Below, piece after piece: positions 8,776 through 16,784 of a stretch of 64,000 nt of DNA. Made by a program: the position numbers and the translations under genes. The stretch comes from Rhodanobacteraceae bacterium ZG21-1 (GTDB lineage Bacteria > Pseudomonadota > Gammaproteobacteria > Xanthomonadales > Rhodanobacteraceae): NCBI GenBank assembly GCA_021390615.1, contig JAJEJU010000020.1, forward strand, positions 102,941-166,940, given 5' to 3'. Position 1 is the stretch's first letter. Each line of letters opens with the position of its first letter. Under the pieces are notes generated by a model that was given only the letters and a program-made list of their open reading frames with translations, did no database searches and was not told the DNA's origin.

Positions 8776-10047
8776 CTAGTTGCTGATCGCCACCCGCGCG
8801 GCGTTCTTGAAGTTATCGGTGCCGGAGATCACGATGCGATCGCCCTGCTTCAGGCCGTCGAGGATCTCCACCTTGTCGATGCTGCTGGCGCCGACGCGGA
8901 TCGGCGTGCGGGTGGCGATGCCGTCGCGCACCACGTAGGCGTAGCTGCCGCCGGACTCGTCCACGAAGGAGCCGCGCTGCACGGTGAGCACGTCCTCGCG
9001 GCGGTCGAGCAGCACGCGCACCGACAGGCGCTGGTTCTGCCGCAGCTGCTTCGGCGTCTCGCCGTCGAAGCGCAGCCGGGCAGCCACCTCGCCGTTCACT
9101 ACCTCGGGCGAGATCGCGCTCACCAGACCCTTCCACACATTGCCGTTGCCGCTGATCTCGCCGGCCATGCCGATGCCGAGGTCGCGCGCGAAGCTCTCAG
9201 GCACCTGCATCTCGACCTGCAGCGCCGACAGGTCGATCACGCTCAGCAGTTGCGCGTCCTTCGCCACCGTGGCGCGTTCGGCGATGAACAGCTGGCCGAC
9301 CTGGCCGTCCACCGGCGACTTCACGTTGAGGCTGTCCACCTGGCGCTGCAGGTCCTGCACCACCAGCAGCTGGTTGTCGTGCGCCAGCTTCTTCGACTGC
9401 ACGTTGAACTTCAGGCTGTCGTTGTTCATGCCCATGTCGGACTTGGCGTGGGCCAGCGCGATGCGCGCCTTCTCCAGCGTGTCCTTCGACTGGTCCACCT
9501 CGACGCCGGTGGCGGCGCCGGCGGCGAAGGCCTTCTGCTCGCGCGCCAGGTTGGTCTCGGCGCTCTTCTCATCGATCTGCGCGTTGTCGTAGGCCTTCTG
9601 CAGCTCGCTCTGCTTGGTGCGCGCGTCGACTTGGGCCTGCATGTAGTCGACCTGCATGGCATCGGCCTTCGACTGCTCCTGCGCCAGCTTGCTGATCAGG
9701 TCCGGGCTGTCGATCACCGCCAGCACCTGGTCCTTGCGCACCGAGTCGCCGGCGTGCACTTTCAAGGTCACGGCGCCGCCGTACACGGCGTACAGGGTCG
9801 GGCTGACCGCCGCGACTACCTTGCCCTCGGCGGCGATGTCGCGCACGAACTGACCGCGCTCCACCGTGGCGAAGGCCAGCCGCGAACTGCTCACCGAGGC
9901 GTCGGCGGAAAACAGCCGGGCGATGCCGGGCATGGCCAGCGCCAGCACGGCGACCACCGCCACGCCGCCACCGATCAGCAGCCAGCGCCGCTTGCTGTTG
10001 GATTTGACCTCGATCGTCCGGTCTTGTGCGGAGGTATCGCGAATCAT
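8776..10047 (-). CDS. HlyD/MacA-type periplasmic adaptor
   Basis: Membrane-fusion protein of 423 residues, first gene of the exporter operon. A short basic N-terminus (SNSKRRW) and one membrane helix (about 22-40) anchor it in the inner membrane. Then come the first half-lipoyl segment (around RKDQVLAVIDSP), a long alpha-helical hairpin rich in Gln, Lys, Glu and Ala, the second lipoyl half (SPVDGQVGQLFI), and beta-barrel and membrane-proximal domains ending in ISGTDNFKNAARVAISN. ATG 10047 is the natural start; the frame extends further upstream but that part is arginine- and proline-rich and would overlap the sigma-54 promoter. Confidence 0.92.
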   Translation of the reverse strand: MIRDTSAQDRTIEVKSNSKRRWLLIGGGVAVVAVLALAMPGIARLFSADASVSSSRLAFATVERGQFVRDIAAEGKVVAAVSPTLYAVYGGAVTLKVHAGDSVRKDQVLAVIDSPDLISKLAQEQSKADAMQVDYMQAQVDARTKQSELQKAYDNAQIDEKSAETNLAREQKAFAAGAATGVEVDQSKDTLEKARIALAHAKSDMGMNNDSLKFNVQSKKLAHDNQLLVVQDLQRQVDSLNVKSPVDGQVGQLFIAERATVAKDAQLLSVIDLSALQVEMQVPESFARDLGIGMAGEISGNGNVWKGLVSAISPEVVNGEVAARLRFDGETPKQLRQNQRLSVRVLLDRREDVLTVQRGSFVDESGGSYAYVVRDGIATRTPIRVGASSIDKVEILDGLKQGDRIVISGTDNFKNAARVAISN

Positions 10048-10094
10048 CTGTCTCAGGCCCCTCGCCGCGGAATGGCGGCTGCTGGGCTGATTAC

Positions 10095-10109
10095 GCAAAG
10101 CCCGTGCCA
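10095..10109 (-). promoter_or_regulatory. Sigma-54 (RpoN) promoter of the exporter operon
   Basis: On the minus strand this reads TGGCACGGGCTTTGC, an exact match to the RpoN consensus TGGCACG-N4-TTGC, with GG and GC at the -24/-12 spacing. Transcription would begin near 10084, leaving a leader of about 37 nt before the adaptor ATG at 10047. A sigma-54 promoter implies an AAA+ enhancer-binding activator, which is not encoded in this window. Confidence 0.8.
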
Positions 10110-10165
10110 ACCAAGAAATGCCTTTCTGTTCAATGCATTGGGCCGGCTCGGCCACGGCGGACGGG

Positions 10166-10223
10166 TGTCCGCGGACAATTTCGCGGACAGGCGGACAGTG
10201 CCCGCCGGACACGCCGGCGGACA
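10166..10223. promoter_or_regulatory. Cluster of GCGGACA half-sites, probable upstream activating sequence
   Basis: A perfect 12-bp palindrome TGTCCGCGGACA (10166-10177) is followed by further GCGGACA or CCGGACA half-sites at 10183, 10191, 10205 and 10217, some forming imperfect palindromes. The cluster begins about 80-90 bp upstream of the predicted sigma-54 start, the usual place for an enhancer-binding protein. It also lies about 90 bp before the divergent peptidase gene and could serve both. Confidence 0.6.
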
Positions 10224-10311
10224 AGCGCCCGACCGCCGCCGCGCCCGGGCCTTGCGCCGCAGGCTTCGCGCCGCTTAACGTCTGCGCGGTTCCAATGATT
10301 GGACTAGCCCC

Positions 10312-12204
10312 GTGCCAAACCGCCGTTCATTGCTGCCGCTGCTGCTGGCGGCCATGTCGATCTTGTTGGGCCGTCCGGGCGATGCGCAGGCCAAGGACGC
10401 CTTCGTGGTGATCTCCGGCGGCGGCAACCCGGGCAGCAACCACTATTCGCAGTACCTGCAGGCGCGCGCCTACGCGAGTTATCTGCATGCGCACTACCCG
10501 CACGATGCGATCTGGACTTTCTTCGGCGCAGGCAATCGCAGCGGCAGGCCGCCAGCGCTGTTCGACGTCGAGCGCACCGTGACCGACAACCAGGGCCGCG
10601 AGCGCACCACCTGGATCGCCGGCGCGCTGCCGGACAACCGCCCGGCCCGCAAGGAAGAACTCGCCCGCGCCTTCCGCGACGAGATCCTGCCGACGGTGAA
10701 AGACGGCGGCACGCTGTACCTGTTCGTCGGCGACCATGGCGGCCCGTCCTCGGATTCGCGCGGCGAAAGCATCATCAGCCTGTGGGGCTGGGACCGTGAT
10801 CCGACCGTGCCGTACGGTTGGCGCGATTACCGCTACTCCGAAGACCTGGGCGTCGCCGAGCTGCGCCGCTGGCTGTCCGCCGGGCTCGGGCGCGGCCGGG
10901 TGGTGTTCGTGATGAGCCAGTGTTTCTCCGGCGGTTTCCACTATCTCGGCCTGCCGCGCGAAGAGACGCCCGACCCGGCATGGTTCACGCGGCGGCCGGC
11001 GCGTTCGCAGCTGCCGGGCCAGACCGAACTGCCGCCGGTGGCGGGCTTCACCGCAACCGATGACCAGTCGTATGCCTCGGGCTGCACTTCCGACGTGTCG
11101 GCCGACAAGTGGGCCGGCTACGAACGCTATCTGCCGGAAAACCTCACCGGCCTGGACCTGTTCACCCTGAAGCCCGGCTCGTTGCCGGCGCGCCCCTCGC
11201 TGTACGAGGCTCATGTGCAGGCGGTGCTGGCCGACCGCACCATCGACAAGCCGCGCGCCACCTCCGAGCAATATCTCAGCGACTGGTCGCGCACTATCGA
11301 GCGGCTGGAGCCGGGCGACGGCCTGGTCGCCGCGGTCAAGCCTGCGCTGGCGCATTTCCGCCAGGTCATGGACGGCGAGCCGCCGGTGTCCACCGATGCC
11401 GCGCTGCAGGCGCGCGCGCAGGAATTCCACCGCTACGTCGAACGCTTGAATCGGGACAACCCTGCCTACGAAAAGCTGGAGCATGCCCCGCAGGCCAGGC
11501 TCGAGCAGATCGCCCAGCTCGGCATGTCCGCGCCGGCCGCTCGGCGCGGGTCGCCGTATCCACAGGACGACGACGAAAGCCAGATGAACGATCAAGCGCT
11601 GTTCGTGCGCCTGTGGAGCAAGACCATCGAGCCGGCCTGGCAGCACGCGCTGGAGGCCGGCGAACTGAACTCGCTACCGGCCGCCGAGTTGGCCTACGAG
11701 CGCGATCTGGCACAGCTGCGCGCGTCGGCGGACGATGCCGCCGGCAACGCCTCGAACAACCCGGCAAGCACGATCGACCCGGCCATGCTGGCCTATTACG
11801 AGGGCGGCTACGCCGATCCGGCAAGCTTCGATCCGGCACGCGCCAAGGTCGTCGCGGACTGGGACAGCCACCGCTATCACGCCATCCTGGACTGGGCCAA
11901 AAAGTCCAAGGACGCGTCGGTAAGCGCCGCCGCCAGCGCGGTGCTGGCCCTGGTGCCCGCACAGCTGTACGACCCCGATGCCGCGACGGAAGCGCCTGAC
12001 CAGGCGGCCGACACATCGAAGCCGAAGCATGCACCGAAGGCATCGCGGCCCACGCCCGATATCGCCGCCGCGCGCATCCTGCTCTACCGGCGAGTGCAGG
12101 CCGCCTGGCAATTCCTGCTGGAAACCAACGAGAAGCCGGCACTGGCGCGGCTCGCCGCACTGACTCAATTGGAACGCACGCCGCTGCCGCTGGCGCGGCG
12201 TTGA
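10312..12204 (+). CDS. Secreted C13 (legumain)-like cysteine peptidase homologue
   Basis: Protein of 630 residues from GTG 10312, beginning with a hydrophobic signal sequence (about 5-27, ending near AQAKDA). The N-terminal half resembles clan CD peptidases of family C13: a first strand FVVISGGG, then LYLFVGDHGG with His142, then VVFVMSQCFSGGF with Cys204. That is the strand-His-Gly and strand-Cys-Ser-Gly arrangement of the legumain/caspase dyad. Residues 300-630 are helical and match nothing I recognise. It is divergent from the exporter operon and shares its upstream region with the half-site cluster. Peptidase activity and substrate are inferred; an export or maturation link to the transporter is only suggested by position. 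Confidence 0.7.
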   Translation: MPNRRSLLPLLLAAMSILLGRPGDAQAKDAFVVISGGGNPGSNHYSQYLQARAYASYLHAHYPHDAIWTFFGAGNRSGRPPALFDVERTVTDNQGRERTTWIAGALPDNRPARKEELARAFRDEILPTVKDGGTLYLFVGDHGGPSSDSRGESIISLWGWDRDPTVPYGWRDYRYSEDLGVAELRRWLSAGLGRGRVVFVMSQCFSGGFHYLGLPREETPDPAWFTRRPARSQLPGQTELPPVAGFTATDDQSYASGCTSDVSADKWAGYERYLPENLTGLDLFTLKPGSLPARPSLYEAHVQAVLADRTIDKPRATSEQYLSDWSRTIERLEPGDGLVAAVKPALAHFRQVMDGEPPVSTDAALQARAQEFHRYVERLNRDNPAYEKLEHAPQARLEQIAQLGMSAPAARRGSPYPQDDDESQMNDQALFVRLWSKTIEPAWQHALEAGELNSLPAAELAYERDLAQLRASADDAAGNASNNPASTIDPAMLAYYEGGYADPASFDPARAKVVADWDSHRYHAILDWAKKSKDASVSAAASAVLALVPAQLYDPDAATEAPDQAADTSKPKHAPKASRPTPDIAAARILLYRRVQAAWQFLLETNEKPALARLAALTQLERTPLPLARR

Positions 12205-12576
12205 CCGCGCCGCCGCGGAGCCTGCCCAGCTCGGCGGCGCGCTCTGCGTGCTGACATGAACACGCTGCGTGCAGCACCGGCCCCTCCACGACTAACACCG
12301 TGAATCGGACGTCTGGACGTCTGGACGTCTGATTGATCGTGTTCATCAATGCTTCGAATGCGGCGTGTGTCGAACACAGAGCACGAGCCGCAAACACTGT
12401 CGCTCGCGGCCGATATCGCCGCCATATGCACCCTGCCATCCGCATGAGGACGCGAACCATCGCATCCCATGGCCGGTCAGATATCGTCCGGCCAGCTCGC
12501 GCAGACGCAGTGCGCAGCGGTCGATCCGCCAGAGTGGGCCGAGTCGATCCAGTCAGGCCAGTCTGATCGGGGCGAT
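12205..12576. other. Gene-free stretch with short repeats
   Basis: No convincing coding frame between the peptidase gene and the HemS-like gene. It holds a triple tandem octamer at 12307-12330 and an inverted repeat GGCCGG...CCGGCC at 12471-12493 with an 11-nt loop. Frames that stay open here are short and arginine-rich on both strands. Confidence 0.6.
12307..12330. repeat. Triple tandem octamer GGACGTCT
   Basis: Three exact head-to-tail copies of GGACGTCT, each containing the palindrome GACGTC. Not inside a gene. Function unknown; it could be a clustered protein-binding site or simple slippage. Confidence 0.7.
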
Positions 12577-13155
12577 CTAGCCGCGGCGCAGCGGAACCGC
12601 CTCGGCCTGCGCGATCCGTTGCGCTGCCTGTCGGCCCAGGCTGGATAAAGCGTCGTGTTCGATCGCTTCCAGCATGCCGATCCCGGCCAGCTCGCGGTGA
12701 CGAAAGGCCACCACGCGCGCCGCCGCCGAACGCAGGCCGCGATGACGCAGCGCGCGCAAGCTGGGCGGCTTCGCCTCGGCATCCTGCAGCAGCGCATCCC
12801 AGGCCAGGTAATCGGTATCCGGCAACAGATGCAGACGCGCGCGCAGCTCGCCGTTCTGGTCGAGGCATTCCAGCCACTCGCGCGGCCCGTCCTCGGTGAC
12901 CACGCTGGCGGCGGCGAACCAGCGTGCCTGCAGCAGCGGCGCCAGTTCGCGCTGCGCCAGCAGCACGCCGTCGACCCATGGTTCGGCGGAGGCGGGACGT
13001 GCGGTCACGTACAGCACGCTGCCCAGCAACGGCAGCTGGCGCGCCAATTGCGGCGGCGACAGGCGCAGCCACTGGCGCGACGCATACAGGGGGGCGCCGC
13101 TGGAAAAGCGGCAGATCGACGGGGAAACGGCAGCGAGCCAGCCAAACACAGGCAC
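12577..13155 (-). CDS. HemS/HmuS-like haem-utilisation protein, single half
   Basis: Protein of 192 residues without signal peptide, about 110 nt downstream of hemP on the same strand. Two stretches resemble one repeat of the cytoplasmic haem-handling HemS/HmuS proteins: GSVLYVTARPASA (compare the LTRN region) and LECLDQNGELRARLHL followed by PDTDYLAWDALL (compare the FFDxxGxAVxKxYL region and the following helix). HemS proteins carry two such repeats and are about 340 residues, so this would be a half-size or distant relative. The link to hemP supports a haem or iron role, but recognition is weak and the enzymatic function is not established. Confidence 0.5.
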   Translation of the reverse strand: MPVFGWLAAVSPSICRFSSGAPLYASRQWLRLSPPQLARQLPLLGSVLYVTARPASAEPWVDGVLLAQRELAPLLQARWFAAASVVTEDGPREWLECLDQNGELRARLHLLPDTDYLAWDALLQDAEAKPPSLRALRHRGLRSAAARVVAFRHRELAGIGMLEAIEHDALSSLGRQAAQRIAQAEAVPLRRG

Positions 13156-13265
13156 CTCCGGTGACCAGGCCCGGCTGGCCGCACTAGGGCGGCGCTGGCG
13201 GAGGCGAAACGCGGCGATGCGCGTCGGAAGGCGGCGTATCCCTGTTCAGGTCGCCGCGCGGGGAT

Positions 13266-13472
13266 TTACTTGGTGAGGATCAGCTTGTCGTTGCGGGTCA
13301 GTCGCAGGTGGTATTCGCCGCCCTGGTGCTGGATCACCAGCTCGCGCTCGCCTTGCAGCAGCGCCTGGCTGGAGGTGCGGCGCAGCGGTGTCGCCGCTTC
13401 CCGCGCATGCGACAGCGTGAGGCGCGGGCGCGCTTCGGATTTCGACGACAAGGACAGGATGGGCAGCGACAT
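13266..13472 (-). CDS. hemP: Hemin uptake protein HemP/HmuP
   Basis: Small protein of 68 residues. The C-terminal half carries the family pattern: a Ser-rich start (RTSSQALLQGERELVI), then GGEYHLRLTRNDKLILTK to the end, which is the hallmark RLTRxxKLILTK tail of HemP. The ATG at 13472 has GGAG about 5 nt upstream. It is preceded by a strong promoter overlapped by a Fur box, so it should be made under iron limitation. In other proteobacteria HemP/HmuP helps activate haem-receptor genes; no TonB-dependent receptor is found nearby here. Confidence 0.88.
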   Translation of the reverse strand: MSLPILSLSSKSEARPRLTLSHAREAATPLRRTSSQALLQGERELVIQHQGGEYHLRLTRNDKLILTK

Positions 13473-13504
13473 GGGGACTCCGCGATCAGGTCAGGGCGGA
13501 TTTG

Positions 13505-13532
13505 ATGATAATGATTCTCATTTGACTGTCAA
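13505..13532 (-). promoter_or_regulatory. Sigma-70 promoter of hemP
   Basis: Minus strand: perfect -35 TTGACA (13527-13532), 16-bp spacer, -10 TATCAT (13505-13510). Its -10 and spacer are covered by the Fur box. Confidence 0.75.
13507..13525 (-). promoter_or_regulatory. Fur box over the hemP promoter
   Basis: The plus-strand sequence GATAATGATTCTCATTTGA matches the 19-bp Fur consensus GATAATGATAATCATTATC at 14 positions, including the whole first nonamer. It overlaps the -10 and most of the spacer, the geometry of iron-dependent repression. Confidence 0.8.
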
Positions 13533-13668
13533 CAGCCGAAACCGCGTAAGCGGTCGCGCCGGCAGCAGCTCACCTATCCGCCAGGACCCTGACCCTGCCG
13601 TCGGACTCCAACCGCCATGCCAGACGGTTTGCCGAATCACCGCCCTGGCCGAAATCCGGAAGTCCGCA

Positions 13669-14637
13669 TCAGGCTACGGCCTGTTCGATGCGTTGGCGCA
13701 TGCCTTGGTCCAGCCGCGGCAGGATCTCCAGCGCGGCCAGGTTCTGCTGCAACTGCTCGATGCGGCTGGCGCCGAGGATCACGCTGGAAACCTGCGGATT
13801 GCTCAGGCACCAGGCGATCGCCAGCTGCGCCAGGCTGCCGCCGAGTTCGTCGGCCAGTGGCTGCAGCCGCCGCAACTTGGCCAGCGCGGAGGGTCCTGCA
13901 TCGCCGTCGAGCAGTTCCCGGCGCAGCTCGTCGTGCACGGCCAGGCGCGAGTCCGCCGGCACGCCGTCGTTGTACTTGCCGCTGAGCAGGCCCGAAGCCA
14001 GCGGCGACCACACCGTCGTGCCCATGCCGTAGCGCTGGTACAGCGGCGCGTATTCCTGTTCGACGCGGTCGCGCTGCAGCAGGTTGTAGCGCGGCTGCTC
14101 CATGGTCGGCGCATACAGGTGCGCGGCCGCGGCGACGCGATGGGCTTCTTCGATCGCCTCGGCCGGCCAGCCGCTGGTGCCCCAGTACAGCACCTTGCCC
14201 TGCCGCACCAGGGTATCCATCGCGGCCACCGTTTCGGCGACCGGTGTCTCGGGGTCGTACTGATGGCAGAAATACAGGTCGAGATAATCCACGCGCAGCC
14301 GCTGCAAGGCCTGATGGCAGGCCTCGATCACATGCTTGCGCGACAGGCCGCGCTGTGTCGGCAGCGGCTGCGCCACCGCACCGAGCATCACCTTGCTGGA
14401 CACGCAATAGCTGTCGCGCGGAAAGCGCAGGTCGGCCAGCACGTCGCCCATCAACTGCTCGGCAGCGCCGTGGCCGTAGCTCTCCGCGTTGTCGAAGAAA
14501 TTCACCCCGTGGTCGTGCGCCAGCGCGAGCAGCTCGCGTGCCTGCGAACGCCCCACCTGCCCGCCGAAGGTGAGCCAGGCGCCGAACGACAGCGCGGAGA
14601 GCTGCAGGCCGGAGCGGCCGAGGCGGCGATAAAGCAT
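13669..14637 (-). CDS. Aldo/keto reductase (potassium-channel beta-subunit-like)
   Basis: NADPH-dependent oxidoreductase, 322 residues from ATG 14637 (MLYRRLGRSGLQLSAL). The (beta/alpha)8 catalytic tetrad is present: Asp and Tyr in FFDNAESYG, Lys in CVSSKV, His in YFCHQYDP. The cofactor-binding end contains SPLASGLLSGKY and SSVILGASRIEQL. The YxxLGRSGL start and LLSGKYN place it with the Kv-beta/YghZ-like reductases. It follows the LysR gene by 75 nt on the same strand and may be regulated with it. Natural substrate unknown. Confidence 0.9.
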   Translation of the reverse strand: MLYRRLGRSGLQLSALSFGAWLTFGGQVGRSQARELLALAHDHGVNFFDNAESYGHGAAEQLMGDVLADLRFPRDSYCVSSKVMLGAVAQPLPTQRGLSRKHVIEACHQALQRLRVDYLDLYFCHQYDPETPVAETVAAMDTLVRQGKVLYWGTSGWPAEAIEEAHRVAAAAHLYAPTMEQPRYNLLQRDRVEQEYAPLYQRYGMGTTVWSPLASGLLSGKYNDGVPADSRLAVHDELRRELLDGDAGPSALAKLRRLQPLADELGGSLAQLAIAWCLSNPQVSSVILGASRIEQLQQNLAALEILPRLDQGMRQRIEQAVA

Positions 14638-14712
14638 GGAGGCATTCCTGGCTGGGACAGAACGCGAGCATGCCAACAAGCGCGTGCGGTCGTCCAACCG
14701 CGAACGAATCGC

Positions 14713-15612
14713 CTAGCCCGCCGCGCCGGCGGCGTAGGTCTTGATCGCCTCGGCGAGATAGTCGAACAGCAGGCGCACGCGGCGGTCCGTGCGCAGGTCT
14801 TCGTGCATCGCCAGCCAGGTGTCCATGCCCAGCGTAAAGGATTCGGGCAGCAGCCGCACCAGCTCGCGATCGCGTGCGGCCAGGGCGCACTGGCATACGC
14901 CGATGCCGTAGCCGGCGCGGATCGCCGCCAGCTGACCGAGGTCGTTATCGGTGCGCAGGCTGAAATCGCTGTGCTCGAGCGAAAGCGCACGGGCGATGGC
15001 GCGCAAGGCCGGCGTCTCGCGGTCGTAGCCGATCAAGGCATGCCGCGCCAGGTCCTCGATGCGCCGCGGCCGCCCATGTTCCTTCAGGTAGCGGCGATGC
15101 GCGTGCAGGCCAAGCATGATGCTGCCGACGCGCCGGGTCAGCAGCGCCGCCTGGGTGGGACGCACCATGCGCACCGCGATGTCGGCGTCCTTGCGCAACA
15201 GATCCTCGTTGCGGTTGGACAGCGACAGCTCGACCGCGATACCGGGATGCTGGCGGCGGAAGTCGGCCAGGATAGCTGGCAGCACCTCGGCGCCGACCAC
15301 ATCGCTGCAGGTGATCCGCACCGTGCCGCGTTCGTCCTGATTGCCGCCCGAGGCGGCTCGGCGCAGCGCCGCCGAGGCGGCCGCCATGCTCTGCGCGTGC
15401 GCGATCAGTTCGCTGCCGAGATCGGTCAGCCGCAGCCCCTGCGGCGAGCGCGTGAACAAGGCCACGCCCAGTCCGGCCTCCAGCTCGCGGATATGTCGGC
15501 CCAGGCTGGGCTGGGTCATGCCCAGCGCGCGCGCAGCCGCCGACAGGCTGCCCTCCTGCGCGACCGCCAGGAAGGACCGGTAGAGCTCCCAGCCGGGCTC
15601 GTGCTTAGCCAT
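14713..15612 (-). CDS. LysR-family transcriptional regulator
   Basis: Regulator of 299 residues. N-terminal winged helix-turn-helix (about 10-68) with EGSLSAAARALGMTQPSLGRHIRELE, then the effector-binding domain with the RITCSDVVGAEVLPAIL and DADIAVRM segments usual for the family. Divergent from the epimerase gene and upstream of an aldo/keto reductase on its own strand; both are candidate targets. No Shine-Dalgarno sequence is visible, because an AT-rich palindrome directly abuts and overlaps the ATG. Confidence 0.93.
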   Translation of the reverse strand: MAKHEPGWELYRSFLAVAQEGSLSAAARALGMTQPSLGRHIRELEAGLGVALFTRSPQGLRLTDLGSELIAHAQSMAAASAALRRAASGGNQDERGTVRITCSDVVGAEVLPAILADFRRQHPGIAVELSLSNRNEDLLRKDADIAVRMVRPTQAALLTRRVGSIMLGLHAHRRYLKEHGRPRRIEDLARHALIGYDRETPALRAIARALSLEHSDFSLRTDNDLGQLAAIRAGYGIGVCQCALAARDRELVRLLPESFTLGMDTWLAMHEDLRTDRRVRLLFDYLAEAIKTYAAGAAG

Positions 15613-15624
15613 ACATATATGTAT
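15611..15624. promoter_or_regulatory. Perfect palindrome ATACATATATGTAT at the LysR start
   Basis: A 14-bp perfect palindrome, strikingly AT-rich for this window, overlapping the LysR start codon (15610-15612). It occupies the place where a ribosome site would be. It could be an autoregulatory operator or part of the divergent promoter region. Confidence 0.55.
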
Positions 15625-15794
15625 AGCAGAAGTTCAACGATAGGCAATTTTTATTTAGCCAGGCCAGGGCCATGCTGTGCCTGCCGACACACCATCCGCA
15701 GCGCGTGTGGCCACGGCGCCCTCACTGCCACGACATCATCCGCGCCCCCAACGCCGATCAGGCAACTCGGGCGACCAACACAGAGGACAGGCTC

Positions 15795-16784
15795 ATGAGC
15801 GAGACGAAGACGGCCCTGGTACTGGGCGCCACCGGCGGCGCCGGCGGCGAGATCGCGCAGGCGCTGCGCCGGCGCGGCTGGACAGTGCGCGGCCTGGTGC
15901 GCGATGTCGCGCGGCCAGGCCTGGATCCGTCCATCGCCTGGGTGGCCGGCGACGCCATGCAGGGCGAGAGCGTGATGCGCGCGGCGCAGGGTGCGCAGGT
16001 GCTGGTGCATGCGGTGAATCCGCCGGGCTACCGCGACTGGGACAAGCTGGTGCTGCCGATGATCGACCACAGCATCGCCGCGGCCCGCCGCCATGGCGCG
16101 CGCGTCGTGCTGCCGGGCACGGTCTACAACTACGGCCCCGACGCCCTGCCGCAGCTGCGCGAAGATTCGCCGCAGCATCCGCTGACCCGCAAAGGCGCGA
16201 TCCGCGTCGAGCTGGAACGACGCCTGCAGGCCGCTGCCGACCAAGGCGTGCGCAGCCTGATCCTGCGCTGCGGCGACTTCTTCGGGCCGCGCGCCGGCAA
16301 CAACTGGTTCACCACCCTGGTGAAGCCCGGCCGTGCGCCGCGCAGCATCGGCTATCCGGGGCCGCGCGAGCTGCCGCATGCCTGGGCCTATCTGCCCGAC
16401 GTCGGCGAAACCGTGGCGCGCCTGCTCGAGCGCGAGCCGCAGCTGGAGGCCTTCGAACGCTTCCATTTCAACGGCCACTGGGTGGACGGCAACACCATGA
16501 TCGATGCGGTTCGCCATGCCTCGGGCAACCCGCGGCTGGCCGCGTATGCCTTCCCCTGGTTCGTGACCGCCCTGGCCGCACCGTTCGTGACCGTCATGCG
16601 CGAAGTGCGCGAGATGCGCTACCTGTGGCAACAGCCGCTGCAGCTGGACAACCGCAAGCTGGTCGACCTGCTCGGCGCCGAACCGCACACCGCGCTGGAC
16701 CAGGCGGTGCATGCCACCCTGGTCGGTCTGGGCTGCCTGAAAGACGCCGAGCCTGCCGCCCGCGGCTTGGGCCGCCATGCCTGA
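15795..16784 (+). CDS. NAD(P)-dependent epimerase/dehydratase-like oxidoreductase
   Basis: Extended short-chain-dehydrogenase fold, 329 residues. Start MSETKTALVLGATGGAGG at ATG 15795 gives the glycine-rich GATGGAGG nucleotide loop near residue 11; GAGGACAG lies upstream. The central part holds VLPGTVYNYGP, where the Tyr of an atypical YxxxK-like site would be, and RCGDFFGPRAGNNWF typical of the family. It ends in a C-terminal helical region. Divergent from the LysR gene, which probably controls it. Substrate not predictable from sequence. Confidence 0.88.
   Translation: MSETKTALVLGATGGAGGEIAQALRRRGWTVRGLVRDVARPGLDPSIAWVAGDAMQGESVMRAAQGAQVLVHAVNPPGYRDWDKLVLPMIDHSIAAARRHGARVVLPGTVYNYGPDALPQLREDSPQHPLTRKGAIRVELERRLQAAADQGVRSLILRCGDFFGPRAGNNWFTTLVKPGRAPRSIGYPGPRELPHAWAYLPDVGETVARLLEREPQLEAFERFHFNGHWVDGNTMIDAVRHASGNPRLAAYAFPWFVTALAAPFVTVMREVREMRYLWQQPLQLDNRKLVDLLGAEPHTALDQAVHATLVGLGCLKDAEPAARGLGRHA

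Noticed and set aside
11366..13072. 568-residue minus-strand frame across the peptidase gene end and the gap
   Set aside because: Arg/Pro/Ala-rich with no domain; the peptidase frame carries the signal peptide and dyad.
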